64,000 nt of DNA from Methyloligella sp. GL2 (GTDB lineage: Bacteria; Pseudomonadota; Alphaproteobacteria; Rhizobiales; Methyloligellaceae), in contig NZ_CP054476.1 of the NCBI RefSeq assembly GCF_013341275.1, positions 943,501 to 1,007,500 of the forward strand. Reading direction: 5' to 3'. Below are positions 53,804 to 62,734 of this stretch, one piece after another; the stretch's first letter is position 1; every line of letters begins with the position of its first letter. The notes beneath the pieces are model-generated. The model did not search any database, was not told the DNA's origin, and saw only the letters and a list, made by a program, of their open reading frames with translations. A program made the position numbers and the translations under genes.

Positions 53804-55432
53804 TTAGACCTCTTCGGTCATCTCGCGCAGCTTGAACTTCTGGATCTTGCCGGTGGAGGTGCGCGGCAGCTCGGTGAACACCACGAAGCGCGGGCATTTG
53901 AAATGGGCGAGCCTGTCGCGGCAATAGGCGATGATCTCGTCTTGCGAGATCTCCGTGCCGGGCGCTACCTCGACGAAGGCACAAGGGGTCTCGCCCCATT
54001 TCTCGTCCTGTTTGGCGACCACGGCGGCGGCAGTGATGGCCGGGTGCTTGTAGAGCACGTCCTCCACCTCGATGGAGGAGATGTTCTCGCCGCCGGAGAT
54101 TATGACGTCCTTGGAGCGGTCTTTGAGCTGGATATAGCCGTCCGGGTGCAGCACGCCGATATCGCCGGAGTGGAACCAGCCGCCGGCGAAGGCCTCTTCC
54201 GTGGCGTGGCGGTTCTTCAGATAGCCCTTCATCACGATATTGCCGCGGAACATCACCTCGCCCAGGGTCTCGCCGTCGGCGGGCACCGTCTCCATGGTCT
54301 CCGGATCCTTGACCGTGAGGCCTTCCAGCGCGTGGTAGCGGACGCCTTGGCGGATGCGCAGGGCCATGCGTTCGGGATGCTCCAGATCGTCCCATACGTC
54401 TTTCCACTCGTTGAGCGTCGCCGGACCGTAGGTCTCGGTCAGCCCATAGAGATGGGTGAGGTGGAAGCCGGCATCGTCCATGGCGGCGAGCACGGCGGCG
54501 GGCGGCGGGGCGGCGGCGTGGTTGAAGGCGACCTTATGGTCGAAGTCGCGCTTTTCGTCCTCGCCCGCCTGCAGCAGCACCGACATGACGATGGGCGCGC
54601 CGGAAAGATTGGTGACCTTGTGCTCGGCGATGGCGTCATACATCGGCTTGGCACGCACCTGGCGTAGGCAGACATGGGTGCCGGAGACCAGCGACAAGGC
54701 CCAGGGAAAGCACCAGCCATTGCAGTGGAACATCGGCAGCGTCCACAGATAGACGGGATGGGTCTGCATGCCGGTGGCGATGGTGTTGGCGTAGCACATC
54801 AGCGCCGCGCCGCGATGGGTATAGACCACGCCCTTTGGGTTGCCGGTGGTGCCGGAGGTGTAGTTCAGCGAGATGGCGTTCCATTCGTCGGTCGGCATCT
54901 GCCAGGCGAACTCCGGATCGCCGGACTGGACGAAATCCTCGTAGTCCAGATCGCCGAGGCGCTCGCCCTCGATGCCCATCTCGGTATCGGCATAGGCGAT
55001 CAGCTTTGGGTGCACGCTGGCCTGGGCTAGAGCCTCCTTCATGGCGGGGGTGAATTCGGTGTCGGTAATCAGCAGCTTGGTCTCGGCGTGATCGAGCTGG
55101 AAGGCGATGATCGGCGGATCGAGACGAGTGTTGATGCAATGCAGCACTGCGCCGATCATTGGCACCGCGTAATGGGCCTCCAGCATGGAGGGGGTGTTGG
55201 ACAGCATCACCGAGACGGTGTCGCCGGGGCCGATGCCGGCCTGAACTAGTGCGCTCGCAAGGCGCCGGGCGCGGGTATAGAACTCCCCATAGGGAATCGC
55301 CAAGCTGCCATGGATGATGGCGGTGTGGTCCGGATAGACCATGGCCGCCCGCTCCAGAAACACGGTGGGCGTCAGCGGCTGATAATTGGCCGGCGTCTTA
55401 TCCAGATGAAAGTCGTAAGGACTCGTACTCAT
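53804..55432 (-). CDS. Acyl-CoA synthetase, AMP-binding (DmdB-like/medium-chain)
   Basis: The 542-residue enzyme activates a carboxylic acid with ATP and CoA. It has the P-loop LNYTSGTTGNPKGVVYTH, the GWFHSGDIGVLHPDGY block, DRSKDVIISGGENISS and the C-terminal lysine in RTSTGKIQK. The N-terminal half (PYDFHLDKTPANYQPLTPTV) resembles the methylmercaptopropionate-CoA ligase/medium-chain group. Substrate remains open. No beta-oxidation genes are adjacent. Confidence 0.92.
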   Translation of the reverse strand: MSTSPYDFHLDKTPANYQPLTPTVFLERAAMVYPDHTAIIHGSLAIPYGEFYTRARRLASALVQAGIGPGDTVSVMLSNTPSMLEAHYAVPMIGAVLHCINTRLDPPIIAFQLDHAETKLLITDTEFTPAMKEALAQASVHPKLIAYADTEMGIEGERLGDLDYEDFVQSGDPEFAWQMPTDEWNAISLNYTSGTTGNPKGVVYTHRGAALMCYANTIATGMQTHPVYLWTLPMFHCNGWCFPWALSLVSGTHVCLRQVRAKPMYDAIAEHKVTNLSGAPIVMSVLLQAGEDEKRDFDHKVAFNHAAAPPPAAVLAAMDDAGFHLTHLYGLTETYGPATLNEWKDVWDDLEHPERMALRIRQGVRYHALEGLTVKDPETMETVPADGETLGEVMFRGNIVMKGYLKNRHATEEAFAGGWFHSGDIGVLHPDGYIQLKDRSKDVIISGGENISSIEVEDVLYKHPAITAAAVVAKQDEKWGETPCAFVEVAPGTEISQDEIIAYCRDRLAHFKCPRFVVFTELPRTSTGKIQKFKLREMTEEV

Positions 55433-55575
55433 GCTTCTTCATCCCCCCTACGGAGGGTCTAAAGAAGCAAGTCAGCGCGGTTCCATCAACGGGAATATGA
55501 ACGATCCGACCGGAAATTTGCACGAAGGCGCCATGAGGCCCCGAAAGAGGCGGATTCCTCAAGGCGGACACGGCG

Positions 55576-56505
55576 TTAGCTGCGCGTGTCTTCTTCCTCG
55601 TCCGTATCGGTCTCGCCGGCCTCTTCCTCAGTAGCGGCGTTTTCGGCAGCGTTATCCTGATCGCCGTCCTCAGCGCTCTCGTCGTCAGCACTTTCGTCTT
55701 CAGAGCTTTCGGCCGCCGGGACGTGGTCGAGCGGATCCTCGCTCTCCGCCTGCTTCAGCTGCTCCAGCTTGGCGAAGACGGAATCGGGATCGGGCGTATC
55801 GTCGTCGGTCTCGCGCTCCGAATGGCCCATCATGGCCTCGGCCTCGCGGGCGAACACAGCGCCGGGAGATTCGTCGAACGGAGCCGGGGTCTCGGTCTCC
55901 TCCATGGTGCTCTCCTCGGCGGAGAGCAGGGTGCCGGCCTTGGGCTCGGGCTCGCCGCGGGCCTTGCGCTCACGCTCAAGACGCGCCGCGGCCTTCTTCA
56001 CCTCGGCGTCGAGGTCGATCTGCGAGCAAAGCCCCAGCGTAACCGGATCCTGGGCCTGCAGATTGGCCGAGTTCCAATGGGTGCGCTCGCGGATCGCCTG
56101 GATGGTCGGTTTGGTGGTGCCGACCAGGCGCATGACCTGCGAATCCTTGAGCTCCGGATGGTTCTTGGTGAGCCAGAGAATGGCATTGGGCCGATCCTGG
56201 CGCCGCGAGACCGGCGTATAGCGCGGGCCCTTCTTGGTCTTGACCTCAGGCACCTCGACCTTCGGCTCGGCGAGCTTCAGGCGGTAGGAGGACTGCTCCT
56301 CGGCTTTGCGGATTTCCTCGCGGGTGAGCTGGCCGGAAGAGATCGGGTCCATGCCCTTGATCCCTTGGGCCACGTCGCCATCGGCGATGCCTTTCACCTC
56401 CAGGACGTGGAGATGGCAGAATTCGGCGATCTGGTCGAAGGTGAGCGAGGTGTTGTCCACCAACCAGACGGCGGTTGCCTTCGGCATCAAGGGGATACGG
56501 TCCAT
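55576..56505 (-). CDS. DUF1013 family protein (TrcR-like, RNA polymerase-associated)
   Basis: The 309-residue protein contains PLMPKATAVWLVDNTSLTFD, QIAEFCHLHVLEVKGIADGD, a basic middle including AILWLTKNHPELKDSQVMRL, and a Glu/Asp-rich tail of about 100 residues (DDESAEDGDQDNAAENAATE). The first 200 residues are the DUF1013 domain; the Caulobacter member TrcR, as I recall, associates with RNA polymerase. The acidic tail is longer than most. Start ATG 56505 was chosen over a TTG 4 codons earlier. Confidence 0.88.
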   Translation of the reverse strand: MDRIPLMPKATAVWLVDNTSLTFDQIAEFCHLHVLEVKGIADGDVAQGIKGMDPISSGQLTREEIRKAEEQSSYRLKLAEPKVEVPEVKTKKGPRYTPVSRRQDRPNAILWLTKNHPELKDSQVMRLVGTTKPTIQAIRERTHWNSANLQAQDPVTLGLCSQIDLDAEVKKAAARLERERKARGEPEPKAGTLLSAEESTMEETETPAPFDESPGAVFAREAEAMMGHSERETDDDTPDPDSVFAKLEQLKQAESEDPLDHVPAAESSEDESADDESAEDGDQDNAAENAATEEEAGETDTDEEEDTRS

Positions 56506-56645
56506 GGGTCCTTCCAAACCTTATAGAATCCGGCTGTGCTCTCGCCCCCTTCCGGCGCGAGAGCCACGAGATAACGATGAAGGGGATAGGCTCTATATAG
56601 GGCGTGACGGTTTGGTACGCAAATGGTTCCGTGACACCCTTGCCG

Positions 56646-57647
56646 TCAGCCCCGCTCCACGGTGAGCACGATCTTGCCGATATGGTGGGGGTTATCGATG
56701 CGCTCATGGGCCTTTGCCGCGTCGGCGAGATCGAAGGTGGAGTCCATGATGGGGGCGAGCGTGCCGTCTTCCACCAGGGGCCAGATCTCCGCTTCGATGG
56801 TCTTGGCCATGACGGCTTTGGCCTTGTCGGACTGGGCGCGCAAGGTGGAGCCGGTCAGGGTCAGGCGGCGCATCATCAGCCGCATCAGGTCGAGCTCGAC
56901 CTTGGAGCCTTGCAGGAAGGCGATCTGCACGATGGTGCCTTCGGTGGCCGCGGCGTAGATATCCTTCTGCACGTAGTCGCCGCCGACCATGTCGAGGATC
57001 ACGTCGGCGCCGTGGCGCTCGGTCACCTGTTTCACCACCTCGACGAAGTCTTCCGTCTTGTAGTTGATGGCTTTGGTGGCGCCGAGCTCCTCGCAGGCAT
57101 GGCATTTCTCGTCGGTGCCGGCGGTGACGATCACCTTGGCGCCGCGCAGGACCGCCATCTGGATCGCCGTGGTGCCGATGCCGCTGGAGCCGCCATGCAC
57201 CAGCAGCCAGTCTCCAGCCTTCAGTCCGCCACGCTCGAACACGTTGTGCCAGACGGTGAATACGGTCTCCGGCAGGGCGGCCGCTTCGGTGAAGGAGAGG
57301 GCTTTCGGCTTGATCAGGGTGGTGGCCTCTGGGGCGACGGCATATTCGGCATAGCCGCCGCCATTCACCAGGGCGCAGACCTCGTCGCCCGCCTTGAAGC
57401 GGGTGGCGCCTTGGCCGGTGCCGACGATCCGGCCGGCAACCTCCAGGCCGAGCAGGTCGGATGCGCCTTTCGGCGGCGGGTAGAGGCCTTTTCGCTGCAG
57501 CACGTCGGGCCGGTTCACGCCGGCGGCGTGAACCTCGATCAGCACCTCGCCTTCGCCCGGCTCCGGCATGGGGCGCGATGCGGTCTGCAACACGTCGGGC
57601 GCGCCGGCCTCGCGGGCTTCGATGACGGTGATGGTCGATGGCAGCAT
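56646..57647 (-). CDS. NAD(P)H quinone oxidoreductase (zinc-free MDR family, PIG3/TIGR02824-like)
   Basis: The 333-residue protein carries the N-terminal GroES-like fold (EVHAAGVNRPDVLQRKGLYP), the NADP loop GGSSGIGTTAIQMAVLRGA, and FVEVVKQVTERHGADVILDM. Residues that bind structural zinc in alcohol dehydrogenases are absent. Likely reduces quinones or related enones with NADPH. A divergent promoter region separates it from DUF1192. Confidence 0.93.
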   Translation of the reverse strand: MLPSTITVIEAREAGAPDVLQTASRPMPEPGEGEVLIEVHAAGVNRPDVLQRKGLYPPPKGASDLLGLEVAGRIVGTGQGATRFKAGDEVCALVNGGGYAEYAVAPEATTLIKPKALSFTEAAALPETVFTVWHNVFERGGLKAGDWLLVHGGSSGIGTTAIQMAVLRGAKVIVTAGTDEKCHACEELGATKAINYKTEDFVEVVKQVTERHGADVILDMVGGDYVQKDIYAAATEGTIVQIAFLQGSKVELDLMRLMMRRLTLTGSTLRAQSDKAKAVMAKTIEAEIWPLVEDGTLAPIMDSTFDLADAAKAHERIDNPHHIGKIVLTVERG

Positions 57648-57726
57648 GGATCTCTCCGGAAAATTCGAATGGGGTCGGTCGAGCGCGGAGTTTAATCATC
57701 TCGGCGCCAGATGATAGGATCGGGAC

Positions 57727-57915
57727 ATGAATTGGGACGAGCTCGAACCGAAAAAACCGCCGCAGCATCAGCTCGGTCAGGATCTCTCGGCGCTTTCAGT
57801 GGATGAGCTGAAGGCGCTGATCGAAACCTTGCAAGGTGAGATTGCCCGGGTGGAGGCGGAAATGGCCGCCAAGCAGTCCACGAAAAGCGCCGCGGAAGCC
57901 GCATTCAAGCGCTAG
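57727..57915 (+). CDS. DUF1192 family protein
   Basis: The 62-residue protein has the conserved pattern LSVDELKALIETLQGEIARV and EAEMAAKQSTKSAAEAAF, a short coiled coil. ATG 57727 lies within GGACATG. Function unknown; in alphaproteobacteria it is often found upstream of the DUF1465 gene, as here. Confidence 0.9.
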   Translation: MNWDELEPKKPPQHQLGQDLSALSVDELKALIETLQGEIARVEAEMAAKQSTKSAAEAAFKR

Positions 57916-57971
57916 GGATTTTACGAAATTTTCCCCGGTAAATTCCCGTTTAGGTAAATCCACCATTAGGA

Positions 57972-57986
57972 TTAACAACTTATTAG
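57972..57986. promoter_or_regulatory. Possible CtrA-type site
   Basis: TTAA-N7-TTAG (TTAACAACTTATTAG) is one base short of the CtrA consensus TTAA-N7-TTAA. It lies upstream of a possible small RNA and rcdA. rcdA is reported to be CtrA-linked in Caulobacter. Short motif, so chance occurrence is quite possible. Confidence 0.35.
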
Positions 57987-58011
57987 GGATTTAGCCTTAA
58001 CGTTCCCCTTA

Positions 58012-58102
58012 TCCAGTCCTCTGGATCGGAGTGGCCCCAACCACTCTGTTTGACGCCTCCCTGTTAACTTCCTGAGCCGCCCGTCGAGGCGGCTCTTTTT
58101 TT
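58012..58102 (+). ncRNA. Probable small RNA resembling suhB/mmgR (alpha-r8) family
   Basis: The region between DUF1192 and rcdA contains hairpins CCAG-TCCT-CTGG and GAGTGG-CCCCAA-CCACTC (58029-58046), a single-stranded GACGCCTCCCTGTTAACTTC and a terminator stem with a 7-T run. The order of two upstream hairpins, a CCTCCCT single strand and a GAGCCGCC terminator recalls the rhizobial mmgR/suhB RNAs from memory. The 5' end is a guess. It shares a motif with the candidate at 12797-12888. If wrong, the hairpin would simply terminate DUF1192. Confidence 0.55.
58074..58102 (+). terminator. Rho-independent terminator
   Basis: GAGCCGCC (58074-58081) pairs with GGCGGCTC (58088-58095), followed by seven T. 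It ends the proposed small RNA or DUF1192 transcript, 100 nt before rcdA. Confidence 0.92.
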
Positions 58103-58202
58103 GGTTGATTCCGGGGTTAACCTTTTGTCGCATGAGGTGGTCCGAAATGGGACGACTTGGCATAGTGTGCGGCTTGCCAGCGACGGGAGGGGAAATTAGC
58201 CG

Positions 58203-58727
58203 ATGGCGGAGAGTTCGAGCGAAGACGGCAGCGAGGTAACCATCTCGTTCGGCGCCAAATTTGCCGAGTCCGAACAATTTAAGGCGGTTTTTCGCGAGGG
58301 TATGGCCCTTGTGGAGGAAGCCGCGGCCTATCTCGACGGGGATGGCCGGCTGGAGGCGCGCGCGCTGAAGCCGCCGCTTTCGCTCGCCTACGCGACCGAG
58401 AGCATGAGGCTTACCACACGGTTAATGCAGCTTGCCTCCTGGCTTCTGATTCGCCGCGCCGTGACCGAGGGCGAGCTCTCGCCGGAGCAGGCGATCGAGG
58501 AGCAGCGCAAGATCAAGCTGCCGGTGAAAGGCTCCGACAAGCCGAACAAGGATTTCGAGGATCTGCCGGAGCGGCTGAAAGAGCTGATCGGCGAAAGCCT
58601 CAAGCTGCAGGAACGGGTGGTCCGGCTCGACGCCATGCTGACGCAGAAGGACAGCCCGCCGGAGGCGGAGCATCCGCTGCATAGCCAGATGTCGCGGTTG
58701 CGCGCCGCATTCAATAGCGGAGAATAA
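58203..58727 (+). CDS. rcdA: RcdA-like protease adaptor (DUF1465)
   Basis: The 174-residue helical protein has ISFGAKFAESEQFKAVFREG, LVEEAAAYLDGDGRLEARAL, LAYATESMRLTTRLMQLASW and a LNYM-like tail, the DUF1465 pattern. In Caulobacter RcdA bridges substrates such as CtrA to ClpXP once CpdR has docked. CpdR is encoded at 14304-14696 in this window. The ATG at 58203 is preceded by GGGGAAATTAGCCG. The level of likeness to Caulobacter RcdA versus other DUF1465 proteins cannot be measured here. Confidence 0.85.
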   Translation: MAESSSEDGSEVTISFGAKFAESEQFKAVFREGMALVEEAAAYLDGDGRLEARALKPPLSLAYATESMRLTTRLMQLASWLLIRRAVTEGELSPEQAIEEQRKIKLPVKGSDKPNKDFEDLPERLKELIGESLKLQERVVRLDAMLTQKDSPPEAEHPLHSQMSRLRAAFNSGE

Positions 58728-58775
58728 ACCCCTCATCTGCCGGGGCGGGCGAGGGAGCTTCGAGGAGAAAATGCC

Positions 58776-59369
58776 ATGAGGTTGCCTCTCGCTGCGTTGT
58801 TGCTCCTGGTTTCCGTCACGCCGAGCGCGGCGGAAGATTGCCGGGAGACGTTTATCCGCCTGCTCACCGACCAGAGCGACAAGGGGCCGGTGAAGGTCCA
58901 CGTCACCCAGGCGATCAAGGGCGGCCCCAGCACCACGAATTACAATTATCAGCTCGGCCCCGGCCACTGGATGACGGAGATGATCGAGCCGGCCGCCGGG
59001 CAGTGGACGCTGGTCTACGACAACGTGATGTATTCCTCGACCGACAAGGGGAAGAGCTGGACCGAGGTGCGTACCCTGGATAGCGGCCAGCGGGCCGAGG
59101 ACGGGCAGAAACATCTGGAAGAGGCGGCGGCGACCGCCGCCAACGAGGCTTGCCGGGACGAGGAGTTCGACGGGGTGATGCATCAGGTGGTGGAGGCGGA
59201 TTACGACTATCCGCAATTCGGCACCAAGCATCACCAGGTTTATTGGGTGAATCCGGAGACGGGCTGGATCACGAAATCCGTCACCACCACGGTGCAGAGC
59301 GGCTTCGAGAGCACCACGACGCAGCTGATCGAGGCTGCGCCGGATCTTGAGTTGCCGATGCCGGAGTAG
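58776..59369 (+). CDS. Secreted protein of unknown function
   Basis: The 197-residue protein has a signal peptide (LPLAALLLLVSVTPSAAE) and a mature domain with CRETFIRLLTDQSDKGPVKV, YNYQLGPGHWMTEMIEPAAG, QWTLVYDNVMYSSTDKGKSW and a Thr-rich end. Two Cys at about 22 and 124 could form a disulfide. I do not recognise a named family. GAGGAGAAAATGCC precedes the ATG. Possibly co-transcribed with rcdA 48 nt upstream. Confidence 0.8.
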   Translation: MRLPLAALLLLVSVTPSAAEDCRETFIRLLTDQSDKGPVKVHVTQAIKGGPSTTNYNYQLGPGHWMTEMIEPAAGQWTLVYDNVMYSSTDKGKSWTEVRTLDSGQRAEDGQKHLEEAAATAANEACRDEEFDGVMHQVVEADYDYPQFGTKHHQVYWVNPETGWITKSVTTTVQSGFESTTTQLIEAAPDLELPMPE

Positions 59370-59402
59370 GGCGGGCCCAGGGGCCTAGGCCCTTCTGTGA
59401 AG

Positions 59403-59759
59403 CGTCATGCCGGCAACAGCCGGCATCCAACCCAATCGTCTGAGATTGTTGCTGGATCCCGACTTTCGTCGGGATGACGCCGTGCTGGATGCGGGGCGCG
59501 CCGGTCTACGGATGGTTCGACATTCTCCGTCGTCATGCCCGGATTTATTCCGGGCATCCACGCTTACAACGTCCGCGGTTCAGACCGTTCGTGGATGGCC
59601 GGGACACGCCCGGCCATGACGATTCAAAGAAAGGCCGTGGGCCAAATGGTTCGAGACACGCTTCGCCGATGGCGAAGCCCCCTCACCATGAGGAGATCGG
59701 GTACGGGCGCGATCCTCACCCTGAGGGGGCCGAAGGCCCGTCTCGAAGGGTGCAGGCCC
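59403..59759. repeat. Composite repeat A-B-B'-C, copy 1
   Basis: Type A (59403-59483), B (59531-59562), inverted B' (59590-59621) and C (from about 59645 to 59759). The same order, with nearly the same spacers, occurs at 62256-62610; total lengths are about 357 and 355 bp. B and B' are reverse complements of one pattern and could form a larger stem. C contains GGTTCGAGACACGC and ends TCTCGAAGGGTGCAGGCC. No gene lies between 59370 and 59846. Confidence 0.88.
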
Positions 59760-59785
59760 CAACAGACCTATGCCGGAACGACAAA

Positions 59786-59803
59786 GGCCGGGCGAACCCG
59801 GCC
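59786..59803. terminator. Likely rpmE terminator
   Basis: GGCCGGG/CCCGGCC around CGAA; TCTTTT follows on the plus strand and CTTTGT on the minus strand, 43 nt past the rpmE stop. Another short stem near 59833-59848 overlaps the end of the gene. Confidence 0.65.
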
Positions 59804-59846
59804 TCTTTTCGTTGCGCTAACGGCCTCCGGCCTGCTTGAGCGCAGG

Positions 59847-60068
59847 CTACTTGATGAAGCCTTCGTATTTCGCCTTGAAGCGCGAAACACGGCCGCCGCG
59901 GTCGATCAGGTGCTGGCTGCCGCCGGTCCAAGCCGGGTGGGTCTTGGGGTCGATATCGAGCTTCATGGTCTCACCTTCCGAACCATAGGTCGAATAGGTG
60001 GTGAATTCGGTCCCGTCGGTCATCACGACGTTGATCGCATGATAATCGGGATGGATGTCTTTCTTCAT
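59847..60068 (-). CDS. rpmE: 50S ribosomal protein L31, zinc-free type
   Basis: The 73-residue protein begins [20 protein letters not shown] and ends [12 protein letters not shown]. It has no cysteine, so lacks the zinc-binding motif of the C-plus form. Start ATG 60068 matches the family; an upstream GTG/ATG gives five extra residues. Together with L36 (17829) both small proteins are the zinc-independent types. Confidence 0.95.
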   Translation of the reverse strand: MKKDIHPDYHAINVVMTDGTEFTTYSTYGSEGETMKLDIDPKTHPAWTGGSQHLIDRGGRVSRFKAKYEGFIK

Positions 60069-60265
60069 GGCCTTAACCCGCATCTTAGGGGTGTGTCTTA
60101 GAATTTGGCGTGGCTATACCGGAAGTTGCCGGGGCGCACAAGGCCGGGAGGCGGATTTGCGGGACTTTCGCCCCTGCGCCGGAAGGGCGCGGGAGTAATC
60201 CTTGCGCTCTACCTTGCCGATGACGCATTCTCCGCCCAAATCTAGAACCAATCCATTGTAAGATT

Positions 60266-62098
60266 GTGACAGCTCTCGATTCAGAAACGGCCGGCCGGGT
60301 CACCCCGATCGACCCATTGCAGGAGGCGGCCGAGGAGGCCAAGCCTCGGCGGTCGCTTGCGCCGCTGCTCAATCTGAAATCCTACGTGCTCCGCTATAAG
60401 GGTATGGTCGCCGCCGCGGCGCTGGCGCTGATCGTCTCGGCGGTCGCCACCTTGGTGTTGCCGCTGGCGGTGCGGCGGATGATCGATATCGGCTTCAGCG
60501 GCGCCGAGCCGATCCTGATCGACGAGTATTTCATCACCCTGATCGGCGTCGGCCTAGTGCTGGCCTTGGCGAGCGCGGCCCGCTTCTACTACGTGAACTG
60601 GCTCGGCGAGCGGCTGGTGACGGATATCCGCACCGATGTGTTCAGCCATCTTCTGACCCTGAGCCCCGCCTTCTACGAGATGACCCGCTCCGGCGAGGTG
60701 CTCTCGCGCCTCACCGCCGACACCACCCAGGTGAAGGCGGCGATGAGCACGGCGGTGAGCCTCGCTTTACGCAATATCCTGATGCTGGTCGGCGCGCTGG
60801 CGATGATGTTCGTCACCAGCTGGAAGCTGTCCTTGCTGGTGCTGGTGGCGATCCCGATCATCGTCCTGCCGCTGGTGGCCTATGGCCGCTCGGTCAGGGC
60901 GCTGTCGCGCCGGGCCCAGGATACGCTGAGCCAGGCTTCGGCCTATGCCAGCGAGAGCCTGGCCCAGGTGCGCATTCTGCAGGCCTTCGTCAACGAGCCG
61001 GCGGCCCGCCAGCGCTTCGATGCCGATGTGGAAGGCGCCTTCAACGCGGCGCTGTCGCGCAACCGCTCCCGCGCCGGGCTGACGGCGCTGGCCATGTTCC
61101 TGGTCTTCGCATCGGTGGTGGCGATCCTCTGGTACGGCGCACAGGACGTGATGTCCGGTGCCATGAGCGGCGGCAGTCTCGGCCAGTTCGTGCTCTATGC
61201 GGTGCTTGCCGCTGCTTCGCTCGGCCAGCTCAGCGAGGTCTGGGGTGAGGTGAGCCAGGCTTCCGGCGCGGCTGAGCGGCTCGGCGAGATCTTGCAGGTG
61301 AAGCCGCAGATCGTCTCGCCGAAAGATCCGATGCCGATGCCGGTTCCGGCCAAGGGCGAGATCAATTTCGACGAGGTGACCTTCGCCTATCCGACGCGGC
61401 AGGAGACCAGCGCGCTGCACCGGGTCTCGTTCCATATCGAGCCGGGCGAGCGGGTGGCCATTGTCGGCCCGTCCGGCGCGGGCAAGACCACGCTGTTTGC
61501 CCTGCTGCTCCGCTTCTACGATCCGGCCCGCGGCATCGTCACTGTCGACGGGGTGCCGGTGAACCGGGCCGCGCTGGACGAGCTTCGCTCGCATTTCGCG
61601 CTGGTGCCGCAGGAGCCGGCCCTGTTCGCCGATACGGTGGCGGAGAATATCGCTTTCGGGCTTGCCGGGGTGAGCCGCGGCGATGTCGAGGCCGCTGCCA
61701 ATGCCGCCTTCGCCCACGACTTCATCATGGATCTGCCGGAAGGCTACGACACCAATCTCGGCGAGGGCGGCGTGCGGCTCTCGGCCGGGCAGCGCCAGCG
61801 GATCGCCATCGCCCGGGCGCTGCTTCGCAAGGCGCCGATCCTGCTGCTGGACGAGGCCACCAGCGCGCTGGATTCGGAGAGCGAGATCCTGGTGCAGCGG
61901 GCCTTCGACAAGGTGATGGAAGGGCGGACCACCCTGGTCATCGCCCACCGGCTTTCCACCGTGACCAATGCCGACCGCATCTTCGTGATGGATGGCGGGC
62001 GTCTGGTGGAAGAGGGCACGCATCAGAGCTTGCTCAAGAAGGGCGGCATGTATGCCCGCCTCGCCGAGCTGCAATTCGCGCCGGATGCGGCGGAGTAG
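60266..62098 (+). CDS. ABC exporter, fused permease and ATPase
   Basis: The 610-residue half-transporter has an N-terminal region with six helices (about 40-330) and an ATPase domain. Walker A GPSGAGKTTLF, Q-loop VPQEPALFADTVAENIAFGL, signature LSAGQRQRIAIARAL, Walker B ILLLDEATSALDSES and H-loop IAHRL are all intact. It works as a homodimer, exporting lipid, drug or peptide; MsbA-like and multidrug groups are equally possible. GTG 60266 is the only start near the conserved N-terminus. In rhizobia this gene often follows rpmE divergently, as here. Confidence 0.94.
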   Translation: MTALDSETAGRVTPIDPLQEAAEEAKPRRSLAPLLNLKSYVLRYKGMVAAAALALIVSAVATLVLPLAVRRMIDIGFSGAEPILIDEYFITLIGVGLVLALASAARFYYVNWLGERLVTDIRTDVFSHLLTLSPAFYEMTRSGEVLSRLTADTTQVKAAMSTAVSLALRNILMLVGALAMMFVTSWKLSLLVLVAIPIIVLPLVAYGRSVRALSRRAQDTLSQASAYASESLAQVRILQAFVNEPAARQRFDADVEGAFNAALSRNRSRAGLTALAMFLVFASVVAILWYGAQDVMSGAMSGGSLGQFVLYAVLAAASLGQLSEVWGEVSQASGAAERLGEILQVKPQIVSPKDPMPMPVPAKGEINFDEVTFAYPTRQETSALHRVSFHIEPGERVAIVGPSGAGKTTLFALLLRFYDPARGIVTVDGVPVNRAALDELRSHFALVPQEPALFADTVAENIAFGLAGVSRGDVEAAANAAFAHDFIMDLPEGYDTNLGEGGVRLSAGQRQRIAIARALLRKAPILLLDEATSALDSESEILVQRAFDKVMEGRTTLVIAHRLSTVTNADRIFVMDGGRLVEEGTHQSLLKKGGMYARLAELQFAPDAAE

Positions 62099-62128
62099 TC
62101 CCGTAGTCCGTGGCGCTACTTAGAAGCC

Positions 62129-62215
62129 GTCATGCTGAGGTGCCCGGCTCTGCCGGGCCTCGAAGCATGGACCACGTCTCCTTCGAGGGCTGCCTAGGGC
62201 AGCCGCCTCAGGATG
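62129..62215. repeat. Palindromic repeat with C-like ends
   Basis: Begins GTCATGCTGAGGTGCCCGGC, contains the hairpins GCCCGGCTCTGCCGGGC and GGCTGCCTAGGGCAGCC and ends CCTCAGGATGACG. The outer ends are inverted (GTCATGCTGAGG against CCTCAGGATGAC). It starts the cluster right after the ABC gene. Confidence 0.75.
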
Positions 62216-62255
62216 ACGTGGTGTAAACGCTTGTCGAGTCGACAATTTATCATCT

Positions 62256-62610
62256 CGTCATGCCGGCAACAGCCGGCATCCAACCCGATACGCTGAGAAA
62301 GCTGCTGGATCCCGACTTTCGTCGGGATGACGCCGTGCTTGATGTGGGGCGCGTTGGGCGAGCGAGAGCTCGACATTTTCCGTCGTCATGCCCGGATTTA
62401 TTCCGGGCATCCACGTTTGCGGCATTGCGGTTCTAGATGTTCGTGGATGGCCGGGACACGCCCGGCCATGACGGCTCAGAGAAACGCTGCGGGCCACATG
62501 GTTCGAGACACGCTTCGCCGATGGCGAAGCGCCCTCACCATGAGGAGAGAGGGCAGGGGGTTACTCCTCACCCTGAGGGGGCGAAGGCCCGTCTCGAAGG
62601 GTGCAGGCCC
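62256..62610. repeat. Composite repeat A-B-B'-C, copy 2
   Basis: Same unit order as 59403-59759: A (62256-62337), B (62384-62415), B' (62442-62473), C (from about 62497 to 62610). Spacers are also related, for example CGACATTCTCCGTCG against CGACATTTTCCGTCG. Additional B-type hairpins follow at 62619-62650 and 62679-62709. No gene lies between 62099 and 62734. Confidence 0.88.
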
Positions 62611-62734
62611 AAAGTAATGCGTCATTGGCGGGCTTGATCCGGCAATCCAGAGCGGCTTGTTCCTGAGCGTGATGCCCCTGGATGGCCGGGACACGCCCGG
62701 CCATGACGGACGAAGGATTGAGGCTGCAGGCCCT

